A stretch of DNA of 64,000 nt from Bacillota bacterium (GCA_023444095.1 JAEZRP010000029.1:61729-125728); one strand, 5' to 3'; counted from the stretch's first letter, positions 55,213-63,435 are shown. Translations and numbers: made by a program. Notes: generated by a model not told the origin, from the sequence alone.

Positions 55213-55231
55213 AGAGTTGCGAGGCTATGAA

Positions 55232-55759
55232 ATGAAAAAGAACCCAATGGAAGTAATCTTGAACCCGACCAGACAGCGAATCATCCAGTATTTGGTGATT
55301 CACGGCCAGGGATCGACTGGAGAGATCAGGCAGGGGATGCCGGACATTCCTCCCGCGAGCCTTTACCGCCATGTCAAGACTCTGCTTGAAGCGCGACTGC
55401 TTGAAGTCGTGAAGGAGGAGCGAATTCGCGGCGTGATCGAGAGGAGCTACCGGATCGCGCGCGCGCATGAAGCGATCGGTCCTCAGGACGTCGGGGCAAT
55501 CATTCAAACGGGGCTTCTTTCTCTGATGTCCGTTTTTCAGGAGTATTTTTCTCGGGAGAGTTGCGATCCGGCAAAGGACATGCTCAGCTTCTCCACATCC
55601 ACGCTGATGATGACGGATGAGGAGTACCTGTCATTCCTGATGAAGCTGAACGCGATCTTCTCAGAAGCGATAAGGAACAAGCCAGGCGACAGGAGAAAAC
55701 CGCGAAGGCTTACGATAATCTCTTCCCCGGACGAAGAAGCGATGAAAAGCAGGGAGTGA
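55232..55759 (+). CDS. ArsR-like winged-helix regulator of the ABC exporter
   Basis: 175 residues, GAGG 7 nt before the ATG. NPTRQRIIQYLVIHGQGSTG, PPASLYRHVKTLLEARLLEV and a basic wing (EERIRGVIERSYRI) form an ArsR/PadR-like DNA-binding domain. The C-terminal alpha-helical half (about 85-160) is unnamed and may bind the inducer. It precedes an ABC ATPase and permease and has a dyad over its own promoter, so autorepression of an export operon is the natural reading. Confidence 0.8.
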   Translation: MKKNPMEVILNPTRQRIIQYLVIHGQGSTGEIRQGMPDIPPASLYRHVKTLLEARLLEVVKEERIRGVIERSYRIARAHEAIGPQDVGAIIQTGLLSLMSVFQEYFSRESCDPAKDMLSFSTSTLMMTDEEYLSFLMKLNAIFSEAIRNKPGDRRKPRRLTIISSPDEEAMKSRE

Positions 55760-55764
55760 ATTGC

Positions 55765-56487
55765 ATGCTGAATATCAAGAATCTGACGAAGACCTATAAG
55801 GGCGGAAAAGTGGCCGTGTCGAATCTTTCCCTCGATGTGGAATCCGGAGACATATATGGCTTCATCGGCCATAACGGCGCAGGAAAGACGACGACGATCA
55901 AGTCCGTCGTCGGAATCATCGACTTTGAGGAAGGCGATATCCTGATCGACGGAGTGTCCATCCGGGACGATCCCATATCTTGTAAATCGAAAACCGCCTA
56001 TTTGCCGGATAACCCGGATCTGTACGAGTATCTCACCGGCATTCAATATCTCACCTTTATGGCCGACGTCTTCGGGGTCCCGAAAAGAGAACGCGAACAC
56101 CTGATCAGTACATACAGCGATGGTTTCGAGCTGACAAGCTCCCTTGGAGACCTCATTTCCTCCTATTCGCACGGCATGAAGCAGAAGCTGGCGATCATCG
56201 GCGCGCTGATCCACAGTCCGCGCCTCATGGTGCTGGACGAGCCCTTTGTGGGCCTTGATCCGAAGGCGATCGTTTTCCTGAAAGATGTCATGCATCGGCT
56301 TTGCGCAGAAGGAACCGCCGTTTTCTTCTCCACGCACGTACTTGACGTCGCCGAAAAGCTGTGCAACAAAGTGGCCATTATCAAGGAAGGCAAGCTGATC
56401 GCCGCCGGCAGGACGGAAGAACTGACGGGCGGCAAGTCCCTGGAATCCGTCTTTATGGAGGTGGTTGCCCATGCGAAGCAGAATTAG
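55765..56487 (+). CDS. ABC transporter ATP-binding protein
   Basis: 240 residues. Walker A GFIGHNGAGKTTTIKSVVG (about 36-54), signature SSYSHGMKQKLAIIGALIH (SHGMK variant of LSGGQ), Walker B LMVLDEPFVGLDP, switch His in FFSTHVLD. Drug/bacitracin-type exporter ATPase (DRA-like). GGGAG lies upstream. The 3' end overlaps the permease start by 17 nt. Confidence 0.94.
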   Translation: MLNIKNLTKTYKGGKVAVSNLSLDVESGDIYGFIGHNGAGKTTTIKSVVGIIDFEEGDILIDGVSIRDDPISCKSKTAYLPDNPDLYEYLTGIQYLTFMADVFGVPKREREHLISTYSDGFELTSSLGDLISSYSHGMKQKLAIIGALIHSPRLMVLDEPFVGLDPKAIVFLKDVMHRLCAEGTAVFFSTHVLDVAEKLCNKVAIIKEGKLIAAGRTEELTGGKSLESVFMEVVAHAKQN

Positions 56488-58063
56488 GCTGCTGGTTGAA
56501 TTACAGACGCGCAATCTGTTTGGCCTGAATGAATTTCTGCACACGAAGGACAAAAAGAAAAAGGCGCGCTGGATCGGCATGGCGGTCGTTTGGGCGGTGC
56601 TTACCGGGTTTTTGGTCGCGTACGTGGCCCTGTTTTCGTACGGCATGATAACAATCGGGCTTGGATCCGTCGTCCCGGAATACCTGTTCACGATTACGAG
56701 CCTGGTGATCCTGTTTTTCTCGATGTTTAAGGCGGGAAGCATCCTGTTCCAGATGAACACCTACGAGGCGCTGATCTCTCTGCCCGTCTCAAAGGCCGCG
56801 ATCGTCGTCAGCCGGTTCCTGAGCATGTATCTCACGAACCTTCTGCTGAGCCTTTTTGTCATGCTTCCCGGCATCATACTCTATGGAATCTGGGTGAGAC
56901 CAGTTGCAACCTTCTATGTCTACAGCATCCTGGGCGCGTTCTTTCTGCCGCTTCTTCCGATGACGGTCGCATCCATTTTCGGCTCGCTCATTACGGCGGT
57001 CAGTTCCCGGATGCGCAGCAAGAGCCTCGTGAGCTCCGTGCTGACGGTTCTCCTGGTCGTTGGGTTTATCGCCTTCAGCTCCAGTTCCGTGAAAAATCTC
57101 GAAACCATCAACGAGGATGTGCTCAGGAATTTTTCCGCCGTCGTGACTTCGCAGATTGAGGCATTGTACCCCCCCGCCGTCTGGTTCGGAAACGGCGCGG
57201 TTTCGGGAAGCCTGCCTTCGATTCTGCTGTTTATCGCTGCCTCCATCGGGCTGTTTCTCGCGATGGTCCTCGTGGTTCAGCACTTTTTCACGGGCATCTG
57301 CACTGCTCTCAATGCGACCACCGCGAAAAAGAATTACAAATTGCAAAGCCTTGATACGAATTCGCCCGTTATGTCCATGGTTCGGCGCGAGCTCAAGCGA
57401 TACTTTGCCTCCAGCGTCTACGTGACCAATACCATCATCGGCTATATCCTGATGGCCGCTGCGTCCGTTGCGCTGTACGTCATGGGACCGAGCAAACTGG
57501 AGGCGTCGCTTGGATACCCGGGGCTAATCACGCGGGCATTTCCCTTGTTCCTCGGGGCCATGGGGGCGCTCATTACCCCGGCGTCCTGCTCCATCTCCAT
57601 GGAAGGGAAGCAATGGTGGATCGCGAAAGCGATCCCCGTGCGGAGTAAGGACATCTTTGACAGCAAAATCCTTACAGCCTTGGCGATTGCACTGCCGGAG
57701 TATCTGATCGCAATCTGTTTCGGCCTGCTTGCCGTAAAGCCATCCTCCGTTCTGGGAGCCATATGGATCATCGCGATTCCGGCGTCGTACATCCTGTTTT
57801 CGACGGTTGTCGGCATAGCAGTCAACCTTGCCATGCCTGTTTTTAACTGGGAAAACGAAACCAGAGCGGTCAAGCAAAGCGCTTCGGTGATGGTCACAAT
57901 GTTGGTCAATCTTGCCGGCTTCGTGCCTCCGATTTTATGCCTTCTGGCCAATGCCGATTTTTCCGCCGACCTTGTGTTGTCCGCCACCCTGATCGCCGTT
58001 CTCGCGGCGACAGCGGGCCTATACTGCTTGAACAACAAAAAGCAGATTCTGAAGATTGGCTGA
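56471..58063 (+). CDS. ABC transporter permease (12-helix exporter type)
   Basis: 530 residues with about twelve hydrophobic helices in two halves, separated by a loop near 280-320 (KKNYKLQSLDTNSPVMSMV). It matches the large ABC-2-like permeases that pair with a single ATPase in Firmicutes; substrate unknown, possibly an antimicrobial or lipid. ATG after GGAGGTGG. The 17-nt overlap with the ATPase gene implies coupled translation. Confidence 0.85.
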   Translation: MRSRIRLLVELQTRNLFGLNEFLHTKDKKKKARWIGMAVVWAVLTGFLVAYVALFSYGMITIGLGSVVPEYLFTITSLVILFFSMFKAGSILFQMNTYEALISLPVSKAAIVVSRFLSMYLTNLLLSLFVMLPGIILYGIWVRPVATFYVYSILGAFFLPLLPMTVASIFGSLITAVSSRMRSKSLVSSVLTVLLVVGFIAFSSSSVKNLETINEDVLRNFSAVVTSQIEALYPPAVWFGNGAVSGSLPSILLFIAASIGLFLAMVLVVQHFFTGICTALNATTAKKNYKLQSLDTNSPVMSMVRRELKRYFASSVYVTNTIIGYILMAAASVALYVMGPSKLEASLGYPGLITRAFPLFLGAMGALITPASCSISMEGKQWWIAKAIPVRSKDIFDSKILTALAIALPEYLIAICFGLLAVKPSSVLGAIWIIAIPASYILFSTVVGIAVNLAMPVFNWENETRAVKQSASVMVTMLVNLAGFVPPILCLLANADFSADLVLSATLIAVLAATAGLYCLNNKKQILKIG

Positions 58064-58087
58064 GTTCCCTGCGAACTTTATGAATCC

Positions 58088-58130
58088 GAGGCGAAAATGC
58101 TGTTACGATCGCTCACGGTATTTTCGCCTC
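58088..58130. repeat. 11-bp inverted repeat after the ABC operon
   Basis: GAGGCGAAAAT (58088-58098) and ATTTTCGCCTC (58120-58130), 21-nt loop; no strong T-tract follows on the plus side. Possible terminator of the ABC operon. Confidence 0.5.
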
Positions 58131-58248
58131 CTGATTTCAACCTAGGATAGAGGCTATGGCATTGAGAAATACACCTTGAAATTTTAGGCAAACTGGAATC
58201 TGTTAACATCATTCAATCCATTCTACACGGTCTGTTCAAAAACACAAC

Positions 58249-58608
58249 TTACAAGTATTTGACCTTGCAAGCTAAATAATGATATAGATATGTCAGATTT
58301 GACTCTCGCTTGGTTAGCTCAAAGAGGACTTTATTTTTTCTTCGGATGTAACCCTCCTCGTATTTCCTGCATTCATACGCATATAGCTCATAATTCATGG
58401 GATCTTCCTCCGGCAAATGAAAACGAATGATCAGTGAACGCGCGTTAGAATGTGTAAATCGAATTGCATCGTGATAGGAGAGGTCGTTCTCAAAATCAAA
58501 CACCAAATCGGCTCCGTCTTCATGGATATGCTTAATCACGCAATCGTGTGGCGTTGGGAACGTTGGAAGCGTTGGAAAAAGTTCTTTGCATAAATCAAAT
58601 ATCCTCAG
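58249..58608 (-). CDS. unknown protein with apparent CTG start, coupled to rlmD
   Basis: The frame is open from directly after the rlmD stop. From a CTG at 58608 it gives 119 residues starting MRIFDLCKELFPTLPTF and continuing CVIKHIHEDGADLVFDFEND to YHYLACKVKYL. A conventional GTG exists only at 58539 (96 residues) without any RBS, whereas GAGAGAG (end of rlmD) is 4 nt from the CTG. The continuous, well-composed sequence upstream of the GTG supports the longer form or a mutated start codon. Family not recognised. Confidence 0.5.
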   Translation of the reverse strand: MRIFDLCKELFPTLPTFPTPHDCVIKHIHEDGADLVFDFENDLSYHDAIRFTHSNARSLIIRFHLPEEDPMNYELYAYECRKYEEGYIRRKNKVLFELTKRESNLTYLYHYLACKVKYL

Positions 58609-58609
58609 T

Positions 58610-59884
58610 TTACTCTCTCGTCATCAATGCCACCGTTTCCACATGCCCCGTCCACGGGAACATGTCGACGGGCGTCGCCCATTCGAGCCGGAATCCTCGG
58701 GCAGCGAGCAGCTTCACGTCGCGCGCGAGTGTGGCCGGGTCGCACGAGACGTACGAGATCCGCTCCGGTGCCAAAAGCCCAATCGCTTCGATCAGTTCCG
58801 GAGCGCAGCCCTTGCGCGGCGGATCAAGGATCACACGGTCGAAGAGCTCTCCCGCCCGCACGAGCCGGGAAATTTCGCTTCCTGCGTCGGCGCAGACGAA
58901 CCGCGCTTTGTGGGAAAGGCCGTTCGTCTCCGCGTTTTTGCGCGCGTCCTCGACAGCGGGCGCGACGATTTCGACGCCCACGGCGCGCCGAGCGCGCCGC
59001 GCGGCCGCAAGCGTGATCGTGCCGCAGCCGCAGTACGCGTCGAGCACCGAGCTTTTTTCGTTGAGCGCAACGGCGTTGAGCGCGAGCGCATAAAGAACCT
59101 CGGCCTGCCTCGTGTTCACCTGAAAAAATGTCTGCGGCGAAAGCGCGAACGTCAGCCCGGACAGCGTTTCAGTGATCGTCCGCGCGCCCGAGACGTGCAT
59201 CGTCCGCCCGTCGAGCGCATGCGCGGGACGCGGTTTCAACGCGCAGAAATAGACGGATTGGGCGACATCCGCCAGCCGGGAAAGCCACGAAGGCGCGCCG
59301 CCATGCGCCGACAGGATCGCCATCGCATCGCCCGCCGCGTTGGTGCGCGTCACGAGCCAGCCGTCAATCCCTGAGCCCTTTAATAGGGATGCGGCACGGC
59401 GCATCACCCGCACGCTCTCCGCCGATTGCAGGAGGCAGTCGGCGATCTCGACAAAGCCCCGCCCCCCCGGCGTGATCATGCCGATCCGTCCCGCGCGAAT
59501 GGCATACTCCGCCTTGTTGCGCGTGCGCTCGGGATTTTCGCAGCCGACCGTCTCGCGCACATCGACACCTTCGATCCCGGCGATGCGCGCGATCGCATCC
59601 GCAACGCGCCGTCTTTTCAGCTCGAGGGTGTACGGATAGTCCGCGTGCCGGATCCGGCAGCCGCCGCAGGATTCGTCATACGCGCACGCGGGCGCGATCC
59701 TGCGCACGGACGGTTCGAGCACCTCGATGAGCTCCGCCTCGCAGTATCTGCCCGCGTCCTTCGCGACCCGTATTTTGACGCGCTCGCCCGGCAGCGCGCC
59801 GGGGACGAACGCCGCGCGCCCGTCCGCCAGCCTGCCGACGCCCTGCATCTCGGAGCCGACGCCTGTGATTTCGATCGTCTCCAT
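58610..59884 (-). CDS. rlmD: 23S rRNA (uracil-C5)-methyltransferase, RlmD/RlmCD type
   Basis: 424 residues. TRAM-like N-terminus (GVGRLADGRAAFVPGALPGE), an iron-sulfur Cys cluster (CAYDESCGGCRIRH, about 68-81), SAM motif LDAYCGCGTITLAAA, VILDPPRKG with the motif IV DPP, and the nucleophile Cys in ISYVSCDPATLARD (about 385). Methylates U747/U1939-equivalent uridines of 23S rRNA. The ATG at 59884 shares one base with the pfkA TGA, so it is coupled to glycolysis gene expression. Confidence 0.93.
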   Translation of the reverse strand: METIEITGVGSEMQGVGRLADGRAAFVPGALPGERVKIRVAKDAGRYCEAELIEVLEPSVRRIAPACAYDESCGGCRIRHADYPYTLELKRRRVADAIARIAGIEGVDVRETVGCENPERTRNKAEYAIRAGRIGMITPGGRGFVEIADCLLQSAESVRVMRRAASLLKGSGIDGWLVTRTNAAGDAMAILSAHGGAPSWLSRLADVAQSVYFCALKPRPAHALDGRTMHVSGARTITETLSGLTFALSPQTFFQVNTRQAEVLYALALNAVALNEKSSVLDAYCGCGTITLAAARRARRAVGVEIVAPAVEDARKNAETNGLSHKARFVCADAGSEISRLVRAGELFDRVILDPPRKGCAPELIEAIGLLAPERISYVSCDPATLARDVKLLAARGFRLEWATPVDMFPWTGHVETVALMTRE

Positions 59885-60948
59885 CAAGACTGCGTCATGA
59901 ACGACATCATGTCGATGAGGTGGTCGAGATCGTCGACCTCCGTCTGATTGCCCTTCTGCACGTCCGTCAGTGGGACGTTGATCATCTTCTCGCCATGCAC
60001 GCCGACCGCGACCCCCGCGACGTCCTCGTTTAACAGCTGGGTCGCATACGCGCCCATGCGCGTCGCGAGTACCCTGTCGCGCGCGGACGGACTGCCGCCG
60101 CGCTGCGTGTAGCCGAGCACCGTCGCGCGCGTCTCGTGGCCAGACAGAGCCTCGATGATCTGCGCGACCTGCGAGCTCGAGATGTTCTGCGCGCTCATGC
60201 TGCCAAGCTTCGGGTTGTTCTCGATGATCTTTGCGACATCCGAGGTCAGCGACTTGATGGCACCCTCTGCGAATACCATCATCATCGATCTCTTGCCGCG
60301 CAAAACGCCCCACTTCACGCGCTCTGCGATGTCCTCAAGGCTCCAGGGTTTTTCGGGAATCATGTAGAGCTCCGCGCCGCACGCCACGGCGGTATAGAGC
60401 GCGATGTCGCCGCAGTTGCGGCCCATGACGGTGATGAGGCTCACGCGTTCGTGGGAATCGCTCGTATCCCGGATGCGGTTGACGGCCTCGCAGGCGGTGT
60501 TGACGGCGGTATCAAAGCCGATGGTGTAGTCCGTGTAATTGAGATCATTGTCAATCGTGCCGGGAATGCCGACCGTCGGAAACCCCAGCGCGTAGAGATC
60601 CTGCGCACCCTTGTAGGTTCCATCGCCGCCGATGGTAATGAGGCCCTCGATGCCCAGCGCGCGCAGATTTTCGATGGCGCGCTTCTGATACTTCGGATCG
60701 AGAAACTCCAGGCAGCGCGCCGTCATGAGGAAGGTGCCGCCTCGATGGATCTTGTCGGAGACGCTGCGCGATGTGAGGATCTCGAAATCGTCGCGCTCGT
60801 TCTCGCTGCGCATGAGAAGCCCGTTGTATCCGCGCTTGAAACCGACCACAGACATGCCAAGCTGCATTCCAGTCCTGACCACCGACCGGATCGCCGCGTT
60901 CATGCCGGGCGCGTCGCCGCCGGATGTCATGACGCCAATACGTTTCAT
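59884..60948 (-). CDS. pfkA: ATP-dependent 6-phosphofructokinase
   Basis: 354 residues, somewhat longer than the 319-residue bacterial type because of the C-terminus (VDDLDHLIDMMSFM). MTSGGDAPGMNAAIR, the ATP loop ITIGGDGTYKGAQDL, PGTIDNDLNYTDYTIGFDTA with catalytic Asp (GTIDND, ATP type, not PKTIDND of PPi enzymes), and VMGRNCGDIALYTAVA are all present. Commits fructose 6-phosphate to glycolysis. GGGAG precedes the ATG; promoter at 60994-61021. Confidence 0.96.
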   Translation of the reverse strand: MKRIGVMTSGGDAPGMNAAIRSVVRTGMQLGMSVVGFKRGYNGLLMRSENERDDFEILTSRSVSDKIHRGGTFLMTARCLEFLDPKYQKRAIENLRALGIEGLITIGGDGTYKGAQDLYALGFPTVGIPGTIDNDLNYTDYTIGFDTAVNTACEAVNRIRDTSDSHERVSLITVMGRNCGDIALYTAVACGAELYMIPEKPWSLEDIAERVKWGVLRGKRSMMMVFAEGAIKSLTSDVAKIIENNPKLGSMSAQNISSSQVAQIIEALSGHETRATVLGYTQRGGSPSARDRVLATRMGAYATQLLNEDVAGVAVGVHGEKMINVPLTDVQKGNQTEVDDLDHLIDMMSFMTQS

Positions 60949-60993
60949 GCAAATCTCTCCCGTCTTCGATATGTACGCCTCGCCCCAGTTTGA

Positions 60994-61021
60994 ATTATAC
61001 AGCGCGCATATATGGATTCAA
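60994..61021 (-). promoter_or_regulatory. promoter of pfkA-rlmD
   Basis: -35 TTGAAT (61021-61016), 16-bp spacer, -10 TATAAT (60999-60994) on the minus strand. Confidence 0.7.
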
Positions 61022-61063
61022 CAGTCCGGTTTTGTTAAATATTATAAGGCTCGTGAGGACGTC

Positions 61064-61093
61064 TGGACAAATTGGCCTTCCTTGTGATATAAT
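61064..61093 (+). promoter_or_regulatory. promoter of the tRNA genes
   Basis: -35 TGGACA (61064-61069), 18-bp spacer, extended -10 TGATATAAT (61085-61093), 22 nt before the first tRNA. Confidence 0.75.
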
Positions 61094-61115
61094 TCTTAAC
61101 TGTCGGTGGTTGTTC

Positions 61116-61191
61116 GCCAATGTAGCTCAGCCGGTAGAGCAGCGGTTTCGTAAACCGCAGGTCAAGGGTTCGAGTCCCTTCATTGGCTCCA
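61116..61191 (+). tRNA. tRNA-Thr (anticodon CGU)
   Basis: 76 nt with encoded CCA. Acceptor GCCAATG/CATTGGC, D-arm GCTC...GAGC, anticodon stem GCGGT/ACCGC with loop TTCGTAA (CGT at 34-36), T-arm AAGGGTTCGAGTCCCTT. CGU reads ACG threonine codons, useful in this GC-rich genome. Confidence 0.97.
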
Positions 61192-61194
61192 GAT

Positions 61195-61271
61195 CGAGGT
61201 GTAGCGCAGTTTGGTAGCGCGTTTGGTTCGGGACCAAAAGGTCGCAGGTTCGAATCCTGTCACCTCGACCA
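61195..61271 (+). tRNA. tRNA-Pro (anticodon CGG)
   Basis: 77 nt with encoded CCA. Acceptor CGAGGTG/CACCTCG, anticodon stem TTTGG/CCAAA with loop TTCGGGA (CGG), T-arm CAGGTTCGAATCCTG. Reads CCG proline codons. Only 3 nt separate it from tRNA-Thr. Confidence 0.97.
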
Positions 61272-61276
61272 CAATC

Positions 61277-61324
61277 AAACCCCCTGAGATTCAAGGAAAT
61301 CCCTTGATTTCAGGGGGTTTTCGC
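61277..61324 (+). terminator. terminator of the tRNA operon
   Basis: AAACCCCCTGA (61277-61287) pairs with TCAGGGGGTTT (61310-61320), an inner TCAAGG/CCTTGA stem extends it, and a T-tract follows. Confidence 0.9.
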
Positions 61325-61395
61325 ATGTCCAAAGTGCATCTTGAAACAATTCTTGGCTTGATTTTCCTGCTTTATCTGACGGTTCAAATTTACTG

Positions 61396-61439
61396 TCTGT
61401 GGTAATTCTGTGGTGTAAACCTCGGGTTCTGTGGTAAAC
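61396..61439 (+). repeat. three TTCTGTGGT direct repeats near the tRNA-Pro 3' end
   Basis: TCTGTGGTAA (61396-61405), TTCTGTGGTG (61406-61415) and TTCTGTGGTAAAC (61427-61439). Short direct repeats of this type beside a tRNA 3' end resemble tyrosine-integrase arm sites left by an integrated element. No integrase gene remains here. Confidence 0.45.
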
Positions 61440-61676
61440 GGCCATCCGTTTCGAAAATCGAAGGGCCGTTCTGCAGGCGTTATTTCGGCGATTCTGCGCC
61501 TCCGTATGCGAGGCTATAATTTGGACAAGGAGATCTTTCTACAAGCCCATGAAGCTGTTTAAACTTGTTAAACGCATGATGTGTTCTTGCATAGAGAAAG
61601 TACATACATAATAGGCACGCAAAGTCTCGAATGACATGCCGTCATTATGCAAAAGCAACCTGATTCGCCATAAAAG

Positions 61677-61699
61677 CAGGTCGTCATAGCGACGACCTG
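61677..61699 (-). terminator. terminator downstream of the broken small gene
   Basis: CAGGTCGTC/GACGACCTG (9 bp, 5-nt loop), followed on the minus strand by CTTTTATGG. Confidence 0.7.
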
Positions 61700-61734
61700 A
61701 AGGACTGTAAAAACCTACTATTAAAATACAATGT

Positions 61735-61953
61735 TCACTCAAGAACCTCTGAATCGGTAATATCGTCGATGGCTTCGTCGAGCTCCTCTTTACAGTCCGA
61801 AAATGACCGAAGTACAAGGTTAGAACATCCAGAAATTTCTTACCATGTGGCCGTCTTGTCTCCGGCGGCAATAGTAAGGAGCGTCATGGTGCTAATGATG
61901 TTCTCGATCTTACAAGAAACTCCTTCGAGTGTGTCCAATATAGTCCTTCTCAT
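61735..61953 (-). pseudogene. small gene with an internal stop codon
   Basis: ATG at 61953 after GAGGAGG (9 nt) immediately downstream of the ADP-ribosylglycohydrolase gene. The frame reads MRRTILDTLEGVSCKIENII for 37 codons, hits TAA (61842-61840), and continues in the same frame with EISGCSNLVLRSFSDCKEEL to a natural TGA at 61735, 72 codons in all. Both halves look coding and a terminator follows, so one point mutation seems to have broken it. A 37-residue product could still be made. Function unknown; possible partner of the hydrolase. Confidence 0.55.
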
Positions 61954-61959
61954 CAAGTA

Positions 61960-62907
61960 TTACCTCCTCACGTTGATCGCTGCCGCGCAAAGCATGGCGA
62001 ATTCTTCATGAACATCGCTCTCAAGTACCTTCACCCAGCGATCTGGAATGTGATCGAATCCATAGAGCGCCCCGGCCAGGCCACCGGTGATTGCACCAAT
62101 GGTATCGGCGTCTCCACCCTGGTTCACGGCCTTTATGACCGCGTCCTCGAACGTATGCGTTGTGAGAACGCAATGCAGCGCAACCTTGAAGCTGTTTACG
62201 ACGTAGCCGGTGGGGTCCGGAACATACCCATCGCCTGAAAGCTCATCGACGTTGTATCGATCGCCGCAGGGCTGCATCACGCGCAGGATATGAGGGATGA
62301 TAAGCCTACGCCGCACGCTGGACGTCTCATTGATCATTTCGTAAATCATGAAGCTGTACGCTTGACAGTCCTGCGCCGCGACTTCGCTGAAATGGGTCAT
62401 GCGGGAAATGGCCGCAGCTTTCGCGCGCACAGAAACTTCATCTGTATAATATATCCCGACATAAGCGGTCCGCATGAGAGATCCATTCCCATCGCTCATC
62501 CCGCCAAAGGCGTTGTGGGTGTACTTGGCGGCCTGTTCCCAATCCGATGATGTCGGTGACTTCATGTCATTCGCAAGATACATGGCCTTCCTGATTGAGC
62601 TGGAACACGTAGCGCCAATGTCCTTCGGGCCGCTATGCATCCATTCAACAAAGTTGCGGCCAATAGCCTCAATCGGATTCGTGGGGTTCTCGACGATCCC
62701 ACGGGCAACGGCGACAGTCATCTGCGTGTCGTCCGTAACCTCGCCCGGTTTGACGTTCAGCCAGCCACCACCGATCATATCGGTAACAGACTCCCAGATG
62801 AACTCCTTGGAAACAAATTCGAGGGGGGCACCGAGGGCGTCCCCGACTGCTACGCCGTAAAGCGCGCCACGAATCCGATTGGATACGTCCGAATAAAATC
62901 CTTGCAT
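61960..62907 (-). CDS. ADP-ribosylglycohydrolase family protein
   Basis: 315 residues, all-alpha DraG-like fold. GALYGVAVGDALGAPLEFV, PGEVTDDTQMTVAVARGIV (TDDT metal ligands, about 60), SVRAKAAAISRMTHFSEVAA, and VIKAVNQGGDADTIGAITGGLAGALYG (DxDT metal site) are intact, so it should bind two Mg2+ and cleave ADP-ribose from proteins, DNA or small molecules. AGGAGG is 7 nt before the ATG. Often carried by phage and islands; here it sits beside tRNA genes with a partly broken neighbour. Confidence 0.93.
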   Translation of the reverse strand: MQGFYSDVSNRIRGALYGVAVGDALGAPLEFVSKEFIWESVTDMIGGGWLNVKPGEVTDDTQMTVAVARGIVENPTNPIEAIGRNFVEWMHSGPKDIGATCSSSIRKAMYLANDMKSPTSSDWEQAAKYTHNAFGGMSDGNGSLMRTAYVGIYYTDEVSVRAKAAAISRMTHFSEVAAQDCQAYSFMIYEMINETSSVRRRLIIPHILRVMQPCGDRYNVDELSGDGYVPDPTGYVVNSFKVALHCVLTTHTFEDAVIKAVNQGGDADTIGAITGGLAGALYGFDHIPDRWVKVLESDVHEEFAMLCAAAINVRR

Positions 62908-63044
62908 ATAAGAACCTCCTGTCGTGTCATTCTGTCTTGACCGCAGGAGTGGAGCATGCTATAATTAACATGCTATGACTGCGGTCTGATGATCTGTGGT
63001 CGGCGCGCTCCGTGCTCTGCTCTGTCCGCCAAGAGAGAAGCAGT

Positions 63045-63224
63045 TCACGGAGATTTTTTAATGCCCTTGTAGAGTTTTTCAAGCCCTATTCGGATTGTCT
63101 TTGCTCTTGTGGCTTTGTAGAATTCTGCGCATTCATCTAGTTGTCGTATTTCATCTGCTGTAAGCCGTACTCCGAGTTGAGTAATCCGAGGCTTGTCGCT
63201 CTTTGGGCGGCCTATGCGTGATAT
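63045..63224 (-). CDS. ribbon-helix-helix-like small DNA-binding protein with apparent ATA start
   Basis: About 59 residues: SRIGRPKSDKPRITQLGVRL, then ADEIRQLDECAEFYKATRAK and GLEKLYKGIKK. The GRPK tail and strand-helix-helix pattern are typical of small RHH repressors on mobile DNA. A consensus promoter (63251-63279) and AAAGGAGGTG point to initiation at ATA (63224-63222), 8 nt after AGGAGG. The only standard upstream codons are a GTG inside the RBS and a TTG at the transcript's first bases. Either AUA is used or the start has mutated. Confidence 0.6.
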   Translation of the reverse strand: MSRIGRPKSDKPRITQLGVRLTADEIRQLDECAEFYKATRAKTIRIGLEKLYKGIKKSP

Positions 63225-63250
63225 GCCGTTCACCTCCTTTCTGATTACCA

Positions 63251-63279
63251 ATTATAGTTTATGATTATCAAAAAGTCAA
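63251..63279 (-). promoter_or_regulatory. consensus promoter of the RHH-like gene
   Basis: -35 TTGACT (63279-63274), 17-bp spacer, -10 TATAAT (63256-63251) on the minus strand; predicted leader about 20 nt. Confidence 0.82.
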
Positions 63280-63382
63280 TGCTTAATTGCTATTTTTTGA
63301 GTCTTTTTTATCGAATCGGGATTGGGGGCGAAGCGGTCAAACGAACACACCGTTAAACCTCTCCTGCTGGGCATGTCTACCA

Positions 63383-63412
63383 TTGACGCCTGCTAGTCCT
63401 GCGTGCTACAAT
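63383..63412 (+). promoter_or_regulatory. promoter of the Y-family polymerase gene
   Basis: -35 TTGACG (63383-63388), 18-bp spacer, -10 TACAAT (63407-63412). Confidence 0.75.
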
Positions 63413-63421
63413 GCAGCCGTA

Positions 63422-63435
63422 AGAACGTATGTTCG
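63422..63435. promoter_or_regulatory. LexA (SOS) box
   Basis: AGAACGTATGTTCG, i.e. GAAC-N4-GTTC, matching the Gram-positive LexA/DinR operator. It covers the region just downstream of the predicted transcription start, so the polymerase should be SOS-induced. Confidence 0.85.

Larger units (their letters stand above)
54610..55231. other. divergent intergenic region between carboxylesterase and HTH-ABC operon
   Basis: Holds a minus-strand -10 TATAAT (54843-54838) with a leader of about 220 nt, the plus-strand promoter at 55168-55196 and its operator-like dyad. A minus-strand open frame through 54606-54881 lacks an RBS and family likeness. Nothing else recognised. Confidence 0.5.
61325..61734. 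other. gene-poor stretch downstream of the tRNA genes
   Basis: No intact gene. It contains the GTGGT repeats (61396-61439), an inverted CGGCC...GGGCCG-like segment near 61440-61470, and the terminator at 61677-61699. AT-rich to the right of 61500, with base composition unlike the flanking housekeeping genes. Confidence 0.5.

Noticed and set aside
58088..58130. Possible strong terminator after the ABC permease
   Set aside because: Long loop and no T-tract, so kept only as an inverted repeat.
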